The notes below the pieces were generated by a model. The model did not search any database. It was not told the DNA's origin and worked only from the letters and a program-made list of their open reading frames with translations. Shown here in pieces: positions 1 through 6,900 of a stretch of DNA of 7,797 nucleotides (the first letter of the stretch is position 1; every line of letters starts with the position of its first letter). Source of the DNA: CAZRIE01 sp964600075 (GTDB lineage: Bacteria > Bacteroidota > Bacteroidia > Flavobacteriales > Flavobacteriaceae). Position numbers and translations under genes: made by a program. The DNA lies in NCBI GenBank assembly GCA_964600075.1, contig CAZRIE010000156.1, forward strand, positions 1 through 7,797. Reading direction: 5' to 3'.

Positions 1-147
1 CTTTACTTCGGGCATCGCTTTTAATAGCAGTGCGTTGAACGCTTTAGTATTGTCTTCCTTTTTTAAACGCACCAAATCGTAATATATACTTTCAACGAAC
101 ACATGAAACTCTCGCCGTTGTTTGCCGTAATCAATAGTATCTTTCAT
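1..147 (-). CDS. Partial N-terminus of an unidentified soluble protein, cut by the left edge
   Basis: An open frame of 49 codons starts with ATG at 147 and reads leftward to the window edge without a stop. It begins MKDTIDYGKQ and contains the segment KAFNALLLKAMPEVK near its visible end. The visible part is polar and probably helical, with no signal peptide or membrane segment. I do not recognise the family with confidence; the helical start has a loose resemblance to Flavobacteria sigma-70-like proteins, but no diagnostic motif is visible. Reality of the gene is supported by its start lying just downstream of a minus-strand promoter-like arrangement (169-212) that would give a leader of about 18 nt. 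It is divergent from the BON-domain gene, and both have the same type of upstream dyad, which suggests joint control. Confidence 0.6.
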   Translation of the reverse strand, partial: MKDTIDYGKQRREFHVFVESIYYDLVRLKKEDNTKAFNALLLKAMPEVK

Positions 148-168
148 AATAGGGTTTTTAGTATATCC

Positions 169-212
169 CGAAAATGCAAATAAGTCCTTAAATACGAAAT
201 GATATAAATCAG
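169..212 (-). promoter_or_regulatory. Crp/Fnr-like dyad plus weak -7 element, leftward
   Basis: The dyad ATGATATAAATCAG (199-212) has TGA at 200-202 and TCA at 209-211, separated by 6 bp, with its centre at 205.5. On the minus strand the octamer CATTTTCG runs from 176 to 169 and matches 4 of the 6 fixed positions of TAnnTTTG. The distance from dyad centre to the first base of the octamer is 29.5 bp, the same as at the other promoters of this window. The predicted start is near 165, about 18 nt before the ATG at 147. Its -7 match is among the two weakest of the set. Confidence 0.5.
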
Positions 213-263
213 TAGGGACGCTATTAAAAGGAATAAACACATAGCATTGAGATATAACCGAGA

Positions 264-307
264 CTGACTATCATCATTTTATCAGCTAAGGGATATAGCT
301 AATTTTA
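264..307 (+). promoter_or_regulatory. Crp/Fnr-like dyad plus -7 element for the BON gene
   Basis: CTGACTATCATCAT (264-277) has TGA at 265-267 and TCA at 274-276, centre 270.5. The octamer TAATTTTA (300-307) matches 5 of 6 fixed positions of TAnnTTTG and begins exactly 29.5 bp after the dyad centre. The predicted transcription start is near 311, giving a leader of about 19 nt to the ATG at 330. Confidence 0.6.
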
Positions 308-329
308 CAGTGAGCAAAACCATAATCAG

Positions 330-998
330 ATGAAATCAGATGTACAGATTAAACAGGATATTTTAGATGAACTCGTATTTGAACCCAATATTAACGAGAC
401 CCAAATAGGGGTAACTGTGGAGGATGGTATTGTAACGCTGAATGGTGTGGTCAATGAATTTCACAAAAAAGCCTTGGCCAATAACGTTGTGAAACGTGTG
501 ATTGGGGTCAAAGCGGTCGCTGAGGATATTACCGTTAAATATGGCGACGATTTAAAGAAAACTGATAAGCAAATCGCGAAGGCAGTCGTGAATGCTTTGG
601 AATGGAACGCATCGGTACCCAAGGAAAAAGTTATGGTATTTGTTGAAAACGGATATATTTATCTGTCGGGTAACGTTGCTTGGGATTTTCAGCGGAAAGC
701 CGCCAAACGAACCATACAATATCTTTTGGGTGTAAAGGGAGTAGTCAACAATATAGAAATAGTTCCTGAGGCGAAGGCTGATAATATTGAGGAGCAAATT
801 ATCAAGGCCCTGAAGCGTTCCGCAAATTTGGAAGCCAATGGTATACGAGTGCAGGTTGATGGCGATATGGTACAACTCAAAGGCAAAGTACATTCCATTA
901 AGGAACGCGAACTAGCGGAAAGAGCAGCCTACAAGGCTATTGGGGTACGCCATGTTAAAAATGATATTGTCGTGCAGTACTCCCGTGAATTCGTTTAA
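330..998 (+). CDS. Cytoplasmic protein with three BON domains
   Basis: This 222-residue protein consists almost wholly of three tandem BON domains, at about residues 3-70, 78-146 and 152-217. Each has the characteristic Gly-hydrophobic-x-hydrophobic-x-Gly strand pair: DGIVTLNGVV near 32, NGYIYLSGNV near 107 and GDMVQLKGKV near 178. Each also ends in the typical GVxxVxxxI segment (GVKAVAEDI, GVKGVVNNI, GVRHVKNDI). BON domains are found in OsmY-type osmotic-stress proteins and in secretins and are thought to bind phospholipid or other ligands. Unlike OsmY there is no signal peptide, so the product is predicted to be cytoplasmic or peripheral to the inner membrane. The ATG at 330 fits the upstream promoter, and the first BON domain starts right after it. 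Proteins of this layout are common in bacterial stress clusters; a function in envelope or osmotic stress is inference. Confidence 0.92.
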   Translation: MKSDVQIKQDILDELVFEPNINETQIGVTVEDGIVTLNGVVNEFHKKALANNVVKRVIGVKAVAEDITVKYGDDLKKTDKQIAKAVVNALEWNASVPKEKVMVFVENGYIYLSGNVAWDFQRKAAKRTIQYLLGVKGVVNNIEIVPEAKADNIEEQIIKALKRSANLEANGIRVQVDGDMVQLKGKVHSIKERELAERAAYKAIGVRHVKNDIVVQYSREFV

Positions 999-1292
999 TC
1001 CAAAAAAGCGATTAAACTAACTTAGATCAATTTAAACATAAGAATAGCAATATATTTTAGCGGTATAATCAAAATGTTCATTTAAAAAATAGCATACAGT
1101 CTTAGTCTTCCTAGTGAGTACTAAGATGTAAGAAGAGGTTACATGCACCTTTTTATACCTTTTGCACCTCGTATGGATGAAATGATATATTCTAGTAAAT
1201 TAGTATGCTTGGAAATTGAGTCGAAGAACATCTTCTAAGAAACCGATAAAAATCTTACCCTAAAAATACGCGCCATCATTTTAAGCAAGGTT
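999..1292. other. Non-coding region between convergent genes
   Basis: This AT-rich stretch separates the stop codon of the BON gene from the stop codon of the minus-strand YflT-like gene. I see no open frame of useful length, no RNA gene and no strong intrinsic terminator. It contains the inverted repeat at 1126-1144 with a second looser repeat next to it (CTTAGT 1101-1106 with ACTAAG 1120-1125). Confidence 0.7.
1126..1144. repeat. Perfect inverted repeat, possible terminator or operator
   Basis: ATGTAA (1126-1131) and TTACAT (1139-1144) are perfect inverted arms around a 7-nt loop. The run GCACCTTTTTAT follows on the plus strand, so the RNA could form a weak hairpin with a short U-tract a little beyond it, about 130 nt after the BON stop. 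The stem is AT-rich, so termination would be inefficient; a protein-binding dyad is an alternative. Confidence 0.3.
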
Positions 1293-1775
1293 TTAGAGCA
1301 ATTCTTCCATGATATCCAATTCATAATCATAACCACGCAGAATAAGTAGAAAATACGCCTCGTTCAAATCCTTAATATAGCTGGTCGCATTTTTTTCGGC
1401 TATTCCCAAGCCTCTTAGAATGCCATATGGGCCAGAGCGCATTTCTCCTAAGGCTTTGCCATCCATATCATTTAAAAATTGAGATGCCAAAGACCCGGCT
1501 ATGAATAATGTACCTAGTCCAGGATTGCAAAAAAGTCCAAAATCTGATGTGGGACCCAATGAGTCTTTCCAATAGTGTTTCAATTCTTTTTGGGCCTTTA
1601 GACTCTCTTTATTATTTGAAACGCAATCTTTCACAGGTTTACCAAGGACCGATAATTGTAGTTGAGTTATGGCATGCTTGCGTATCTCTTGAATCGCTTC
1701 TTCGAGTTGCCAAAGCTGTTGGCAACTCTTTATATAGAAATGTTTTTGCTCTTGTTCTTTAGTCCTTGTTCTCAT
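1293..1775 (-). CDS. YflT-like (general stress protein 17M-type) domain protein, divergent
   Basis: The 160-residue product starts at the ATG at 1775. It shows a divergent form of the YflT / general-stress-17M domain pattern. The N-terminal part, ELxxAIxxIRKxxITxLQLSVLGK-like at residues 24-46, corresponds to the helix and ISVL strand of that family. Residues 85-98 (PGLGTLFIAGSLAS) match its P-G-hG-hhhAG motif, and residues 120-147 (GLGI, then a Tyr, then YFLLILRG) match its GLGI...Y...L...LL-V ending. No signal peptide or true membrane helix is evident. Bacillus YflT is a SigB-dependent general stress protein of unknown activity. The gene diverges from the ytxH-type operon, and both sides have a -7-like octamer placed symmetrically around one palindrome, so a stress role is plausible. 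The family assignment rests on pattern similarity only. The start codon lies directly after AAAGG, an unusually tight spacing for a ribosome binding site. Confidence 0.75.
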   Translation of the reverse strand: MRTRTKEQEQKHFYIKSCQQLWQLEEAIQEIRKHAITQLQLSVLGKPVKDCVSNNKESLKAQKELKHYWKDSLGPTSDFGLFCNPGLGTLFIAGSLASQFLNDMDGKALGEMRSGPYGILRGLGIAEKNATSYIKDLNEAYFLLILRGYDYELDIMEELL

Positions 1776-1823
1776 CCTTTAGGAATCTTTGAAATATAAG
1801 TAGGTCCATTCATTCTCATAACG

Positions 1824-1867
1824 CTAATATAAAAAGCATCAAACTTTCTTAGTATGACCAAGGTCAT
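1824..1867 (-). promoter_or_regulatory. Leftward half of a bidirectional Crp/Fnr-like promoter
   Basis: The shared palindrome ATGACCAAGGTCAT (1854-1867, centre 1860.5) lies 29.5 bp from the minus-strand octamer TATATTAG (1831 to 1824), which matches 5 of 6 fixed positions of TAnnTTTG. The predicted start is near 1820, about 45 nt before the ATG of the YflT-like gene at 1775. Confidence 0.6.
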
Positions 1868-1897
1868 TTAAAGAGTCTTTTTTTTAGTTCATTTTTG
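1854..1897 (+). promoter_or_regulatory. Rightward half of a bidirectional Crp/Fnr-like promoter
   Basis: The 14-bp palindrome at 1854-1867 consists of perfect 6-bp arms (ATGACC and GGTCAT) around AA. It contains TGA-N6-TCA, the half-site geometry of Crp and FNR sites. The octamer CATTTTTG (1890-1897) matches 5 of 6 fixed positions of TAnnTTTG and starts 29.5 bp from the dyad centre, placing the dyad near -41. The predicted start near 1901 gives a leader of about 38 nt to the YtxH-type gene. Confidence 0.7.
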
Positions 1898-1938
1898 AGT
1901 AGAAATTAAATTGATTTACTAACTTAAAATTTAATATC

Positions 1939-2268
1939 ATGTCAAACGATAGTGGAAATGTTTTACTGGCACTTTTAACAGGAGCTGCAATAGGTGCAGG
2001 AATTGGAATTTTGTATGCCCCCGATAAGGGTATTGAAACTAGGCACAAAATCAAACAAAAAGTAGACGAAACTAGCCATGACTTAGCGGAGCGTGTTTCG
2101 CACGCCAAGGAGGAACTTACGAAAACTGCAAATGAGAAAAAAGATATCTTTGACCGCAAATTAGACGAGGCCATCGCTACCATGAGCTACAAAGCAGATG
2201 ATATCATCGATAGTTTAGAGCGAAAGCTAGAAGATCTCAAAAAGAAGAACGCCGAACTGCAAAAATAG
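1939..2268 (+). CDS. YtxH-type membrane-anchored coiled-coil protein
   Basis: The 109-residue product has one N-terminal membrane-spanning, glycine-zipper segment (about residues 7-26, LLALLTGAAIGAGIGILYAP), followed by a long charged helix (residues 30-109) rich in Lys and Glu. This is the layout of the YtxH family: a short anchor ending in the LYAPxxG-type motif, then an amphipathic apolipoprotein-like coiled coil. Bacillus YtxH is a stress-associated protein of unknown biochemical role. It is the first gene of a three-gene operon, with a 5-nt gap to the holin-family gene, and is preceded by the palindrome-bearing promoter. The start codon is the first in frame and directly precedes the membrane segment. 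A link to envelope stress is inference from family and context. Confidence 0.9.
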   Translation: MSNDSGNVLLALLTGAAIGAGIGILYAPDKGIETRHKIKQKVDETSHDLAERVSHAKEELTKTANEKKDIFDRKLDEAIATMSYKADDIIDSLERKLEDLKKKNAELQK

Positions 2269-2273
2269 CTCTT

Positions 2274-2618
2274 ATGGCATTTGAAGAATTGAAAGAAGAC
2301 CTCATGGGTGCGGAAGCAGATGTGAGGTCTTATGTGGAAAATAGCGACGAATACCTGAGACTAAAAATCTTTAAGATCATAATGCACGGCGTTACCGGGT
2401 CAGTGCAGTTTCTGTTTATTGGGGCAGGGGTTATATTCGCGCTACTTTTCCTATCTTTTGCTACTTGTTTGGCCTTGTCCCAAGTGTTGGACAGTTTCTT
2501 TCTCGGTTTTCTCATCGTCGCGGGTTTTTATATGCTTCTCGTTGCCCTACTTTACATTTTCAGGGAGAAACTGAACACTCCGATACTTAAAAAATTCTCT
2601 AAACACTATTTCGAATGA
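2274..2618 (+). CDS. Holin-family (DUF1469/PF07332-type) two-helix membrane protein
   Basis: The 114-residue product has an amphipathic N-terminal region (residues 1-40), two closely spaced hydrophobic helices at about residues 45-68 and 74-96, and a basic C-terminal tail. This is the layout of the chromosomal proteins usually annotated as phage holin family (Hol-X / DUF1469). Many of these have no phage neighbours and are probably envelope or stress proteins, as in this window where no phage gene is seen. The ATG at 2274 follows the upstream stop by 5 nt, and its own stop overlaps the next start (ATGA at 2615-2618), so the three genes are probably translated from one message. YtxH plus holin-family protein plus a small DUF protein is a recurrent trio in Flavobacteria as far as I recall. 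Confidence 0.85.
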   Translation: MAFEELKEDLMGAEADVRSYVENSDEYLRLKIFKIIMHGVTGSVQFLFIGAGVIFALLFLSFATCLALSQVLDSFFLGFLIVAGFYMLLVALLYIFREKLNTPILKKFSKHYFE

Positions 2619-2872
2619 GTATACCAATAGAATATAAGTCGTTTGAGGAAATAGACATACGTTTGAAAGTTTTAAAGCTGAAACGAGAAATCGACCAAGA
2701 AAGCCTGAAACTACATTTCAATCGGGCAAAGGTTGATTTGGCACCTAGTAAATTATTACTGGGGTTAGGAAGCAACTTTACCCAAAGTGGAACTTGGAGA
2801 AATATGTTTATCGCCTTTGTAACCAAAAAGGTATTGGGCATGCTTCGCAAAAGGCAGCAAAAAGAAATTTAA
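2615..2872 (+). CDS. Small DUF6327-like protein, third gene of the ytxH-type operon
   Basis: The 85-residue product begins MSIPIEYKSFEEID. Residues 7-35 form a charged helix with the pattern YxSFEEIDxxLxxLKLxREID that I associate with the DUF6327 family of Bacteroidota. The middle (residues 40-60) carries a short Gly/Leu-rich piece (SKLLLGLGSNF), and the end is strongly basic (RKRQQKEI). No clear membrane helix or enzyme motif is present. Its ATG overlaps the stop of the holin-family gene by 4 bases, which implies translational coupling and a common task with the two membrane proteins, possibly as a cytoplasmic partner. The biochemical role is unknown. Its stop lies 9 bp from the stop of the convergent regulator gene, with no visible terminator between them. 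Confidence 0.8.
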   Translation: MSIPIEYKSFEEIDIRLKVLKLKREIDQESLKLHFNRAKVDLAPSKLLLGLGSNFTQSGTWRNMFIAFVTKKVLGMLRKRQQKEI

Positions 2873-2881
2873 TAGTGGTGT

Positions 2882-3952
2882 TTATCTAAAATTCGCAACT
2901 ATCTGCAGTTCTTCCTTATTTAGGAGAATAATCCTTCTGCCACTATCCGTTGTAATCAAGCCTGCATCCTTAAAATCTGAAAGGGTACGAATGGCCGTTT
3001 CGGTAGCTGTACCAATCATACCTGCAAAATCTTCCCGGGGAATTGACATCCCACCATTTGGTTTGTCTTTGATAATTCCCTTTTCGTAGAGTTCCAAAAG
3101 AGCCTTAGCCGCACGCTGCCGAACTGAGGCAAATGCCATATCTACCAGATGTGTCTGTATGTCAATTAAGTTATTGGAAATCATCCTTATAAATTTTTGG
3201 GAGACCATATGGTTCCCGTACAACAATTTAAGGAAATCTTTTTTTGGTATGGCACTAAGTTCCGCATCCTCCAAAACAACGGCATTCTCTACATATGCAC
3301 CAGCCGCGTTTAACAACGATAATTGACCAATAAAGTCGCCAGCACCATAAAGCCCTGTGACCAATTCCTTTCCGGACTCAGTGCCTTTATAGGTTTTTAT
3401 GGTTCCACTTTCAATAAAATAGAGCGAATGTGCATTATCTCCTTCCCAAAAGATAATTTCCTTTTTTTCATAGGACCTCAGACTATGGTTTTTGGAAAGG
3501 CCTTCCAAATCAATATATTCAGAAGCTTCTTCAAAAAATGTATTGATACCTTCTACATTTTTTACAATTTCTTTTTTTAAACTCTCGTGCTTTTGTAGTC
3601 TGCATGCAATAGCCTCTAACAATTCGTTTTCCTCAAATGGCTTGGTCAAATAATCATCGGCACCAAGGTTCATACCCATTCGCATATCTGCCCTATCAAT
3701 TTTTGCCGTTAGAAAAATAAAGGGAGTGCTGGCGGTACTATGATCCTTACCTAACAATCGTAAAACCTCGTATCCGTCCATATTTGGCATCATGATGTCG
3801 CAGACCACTAAATCAGGTAAACATTCTTTGGCTTTTTCTACTCCAATTTTACCATTCTTGGCGGTAATCACTTCATAATTTTCTAAGGCCAGTATTTCTG
3901 CCGTATTTTCACGTACAGCTTCATTGTCTTCAATAATCAGTATTTTTTTCAT
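2882..3952 (-). CDS. Response regulator fused to a Crp/Fnr-type DNA-binding module
   Basis: The 356-residue protein has three parts. Residues 1-120 are a receiver domain with acidic residues E8 and D9, phosphoacceptor D52 (in CDIMMPNMDGYE), T82 and K104 (in LTKPF). Residues 150-245 form a cyclic-nucleotide-binding fold (IIFWEGDNAHSLYFIESGTI, then GAGDFIGQLSLLN). Residues 270-350 are a Crp-type winged helix. In the phosphate-binding cassette the Glu of GEL is Gln and the usual Arg is absent, so cAMP binding is unlikely. The recognition helix reads GTATETAIRTLSDF; E318 and R322 align with Crp E181/R185 and FNR E209/R213, which contact the TGA core. The protein should therefore be a phosphorylation-controlled activator of TGA-N6-TCA sites. 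It lies 4 nt downstream of the kinase gene, and its AGGA ribosome binding site overlaps the kinase stop, so the pair is co-transcribed and probably translationally coupled. Confidence 0.93.
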   Translation of the reverse strand: MKKILIIEDNEAVRENTAEILALENYEVITAKNGKIGVEKAKECLPDLVVCDIMMPNMDGYEVLRLLGKDHSTASTPFIFLTAKIDRADMRMGMNLGADDYLTKPFEENELLEAIACRLQKHESLKKEIVKNVEGINTFFEEASEYIDLEGLSKNHSLRSYEKKEIIFWEGDNAHSLYFIESGTIKTYKGTESGKELVTGLYGAGDFIGQLSLLNAAGAYVENAVVLEDAELSAIPKKDFLKLLYGNHMVSQKFIRMISNNLIDIQTHLVDMAFASVRQRAAKALLELYEKGIIKDKPNGGMSIPREDFAGMIGTATETAIRTLSDFKDAGLITTDSGRRIILLNKEELQIVANFR

Positions 3953-3956
3953 GTTC

Positions 3957-6900
3957 CTATAAATTTATGGGAAGTTGCACCATAAAGGTGCTTCCCTTAC
4001 CTTTTTTACTTTCAAAGCTGACCGAACCTTGCATTAGTTCGGCATATTGTTTTACAATATTTAACCCAAGACCAGTACCCTCTATATTTGTTGCGTTAGT
4101 TGCCCGAAAGAAACGATCAAACAGATTTTCCTGTTCCTGTTCGGGAATCCCGATTCCCTTATCCGTTATATTAAAAACTACCATTTTGCCCTCCTGCTTT
4201 AGCTGCAGAACAACTTCCTGTCCATCATTTGAATACTTTAGGGCGTTTGAGATGAGATTAATCAGGATATGGCTCAACAGTTTTGAATCGAGAAAAACTT
4301 CTATTTCTACCGCTGCATATTTAAATTGAATGGTCTGCCCGTCTTTTTTAGTCGATTCCATTTCATCTACAAGTATTTTGCAAAACTGAATCAATTCGAA
4401 ATTTTGGGGATTGGCCTGTACCATGCCTTCTTCCAACTTGCTCAGCGACAGAAAATCGTTGAGGATGACCACTAAGTGCTTCACATGTGTGCGTATACGT
4501 GCCACGTGTTTTTCACGTCGTTCCTCTTTACCTGGTTCATTCTGCTTTCCGATAAGGATAGCCGAAGAAAGAATAGCACTCAAAGGAGTACGAAACTCGT
4601 GGGAAGCCATAGATATAAAACGGGATTTAAGCTCGTTGAGTTCCTGCTCAGCCTTAAGTGCCTTGGCCAGTTCTTCCTGTATCCTTTTTTGTTCGGTAAT
4701 GTTACTGTAAACGAATAGTGCCAAGTCAATATCATCAATATCCGATCGCATTGGGGCAGAATTAACGGCGTAATTATTATGCTGAAATTCTACCTCGAAG
4801 GATAGACTTTGACCCTGAGTCGTTTTTAGGACATCTTCCTTGATTCTTTTACTTTGTCTTTCAGAAAAAATTGGGATGTCGTCCACATGCTTTCCCTCAA
4901 AATCGATTTTTTTCAAGTTGACCTGTTTGAGTTCTGCACCTTCAACAAACACGAGTTCAAAATCTGTGTTGAATACAACAATAAGACCTTTTGGGAAGTT
5001 TTTGGCAATTGCAGCAAACTGGTCTTGACTCCGTTGTGCTTTTTTTTCTGCGAGTTTGGTTACCTGTACCTGATCTTCAAGATTAAGATTGGTCTCGACC
5101 AATTTTTGAACGGTTGCTTCAATTTCCTTGGTACGTTCTACTACCTTGGTTTCCAATTTATCGGCATAAGCTTGCAACTGCTTTTTCGTATTTTGAATTT
5201 CGGTAACATCGTTCTGTACCCCAATAAAATGAGTCAATTGTTGGTCTTCATCATATAGCGGCGTAATGGTCAATTCATTCCAAAATAGGGAGCCATCTTT
5301 TCGATAATTCCTAAGGGTAACACGGCAGGGATCGCCTTTTTGAATAGCAATGGCTAAGGTTTTTATTTCCTCTTGGTCACGGTCATCGTTCTGCAAAAAG
5401 CGACAGTTTCTTCCTAGAATCTCGCTCTGTCCGTAACCCGACATTCGAGTAAAGGCACTATTACTATATATTATCGGTAAACCATGCTGTTGCGCGTCGG
5501 CAATGATGATACCATTTCCTGCTGCTTCCAAAGCCCTATTCCTGAGATTTAAAGTGTTTTGAATTGCTTTTGTTTCTGAAATATTTCGGCAAATGGTTAA
5601 AATGCGGTTTTTGCTTAACGGTACGATTCTACATTCATAATCAACCATTCCGTTTATCACCGAAGCACTCACTTCAATCGTTTCCATCTGTTGCGTACGC
5701 AGTACCTTTGAAAAAATAGTTCTTAGTTTTCCCCCTATTTCTTTCGAAAACAAATTGTTTATTTTTTCATCCTTCAATTCTTCTTTTGGACGGGTAACAT
5801 ACGGTTCGTTGGGTGAGCTAATTTCAATAACATAACCATAGCTATCATGTATGGCCATTACGTCGGGTAACGCACTTAAAATAGCTCTATTTTTTTCCTC
5901 ACTGTCCCGTAATTTTTGTTCTGCGATCACTTGTTCGGTCACGTCTACGCCTGAACTTATCACACCCGTTACCATACCACTTTCATCTTTCAAAAGTGCA
6001 TTTCGCCACTGTATCAATTTTCTCTTGTTTCCCTTAGCAACGACCCAATTTTCATACATATCTGGCGGCTCAATTGCACCTTTAATCGTATGGTCGAATA
6101 AGGCCATAAGTTCCTTTTTATCCTTTTTTGGAATACAGCTATGGAACCAATTCTTTCCTATAATTTCATGATGCCTATAACCAAGTACTTCGCACCCTTT
6201 CCTGTTAATTAGTTCAATAGTATGGTCGGAATTAATAATCAAAAAAATCGAAGATGCTACATTTAGGTAATGGCTGAGGGTTTCTTTTTCCTTTTTTAAT
6301 GCGTACTCCGTTTCTTTTTGATCTGTGATATCGGTTATAAAACCCTCCAAGCATTGTAAGTCTCCATTGGTATCAAAAATACCCCTACCCAATTCATTTA
6401 AATATTTTTTATTTCCAGTTTTGTCCTTGATGCAATAGCTCAGATCAAAAGGCTCTTTTTTACGAAGCGCCTCTTGGGTTTTATCTCGAACTTTATCATG
6501 GTCTTCTTTAGAAGTGATATGTGAAAAATGCACCTTTCCTTGCAAAAACTCTTGAGAACTATAGCCCGTTATACGCTCACATTCTTCGCTGATGTATTCA
6601 ATGGTCCAATCCCTATCATTCTTGCAGCGATACACAATACCAGATGCGTTGTCCACTAACGTGCGAAGTTTTCTATCACTTTCAAGGACCGAGGTGTCCG
6701 AAGCTTTACAGTAAACTGTATTTACGGTAATGCCTTCGATGACTACTAGGCCTATGACAATATCGGTCATAAAGGTTGTGCCATCTTTTCTGCAGGTCAA
6801 AATTTGTTCTGGTTCCGAAACCGATTTCTTCAGCAGGGTATTATACTCCTTTTTATATCCTTTTGGAAAAATAACCTCTATTTTATTGTTGAGCAACTCC

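Noticed and set aside
1223..1235. GAAGA-ACA-TCTTC hairpin as terminator of the YflT-like gene
   Set aside because: The stem is only 5 bp and is not followed by a T-run on the minus strand, so it is not a convincing intrinsic terminator.
2274..2618. Prophage or phage lysis cassette suggested by the holin-family protein
   Set aside because: No endolysin, spanin, structural, integrase or attachment-site feature is present, and the gene sits in an operon with YtxH-type and DUF6327-like genes.
2882..3952. Classical cAMP-responsive Crp or iron-sulfur FNR
   Set aside because: The cAMP-contacting Glu and Arg are missing from the cassette, no FNR-type N-terminal cysteine cluster is present, and a receiver domain occupies the N-terminus.
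3967..5258. Several plus-strand open frames of 60-134 codons opposite the histidine kinase gene
   Set aside because: They lie antisense to a kinase reading frame with clear conserved motifs, show no family pattern themselves and have Cys/Ser/Phe-rich compositions typical of antisense shadows.
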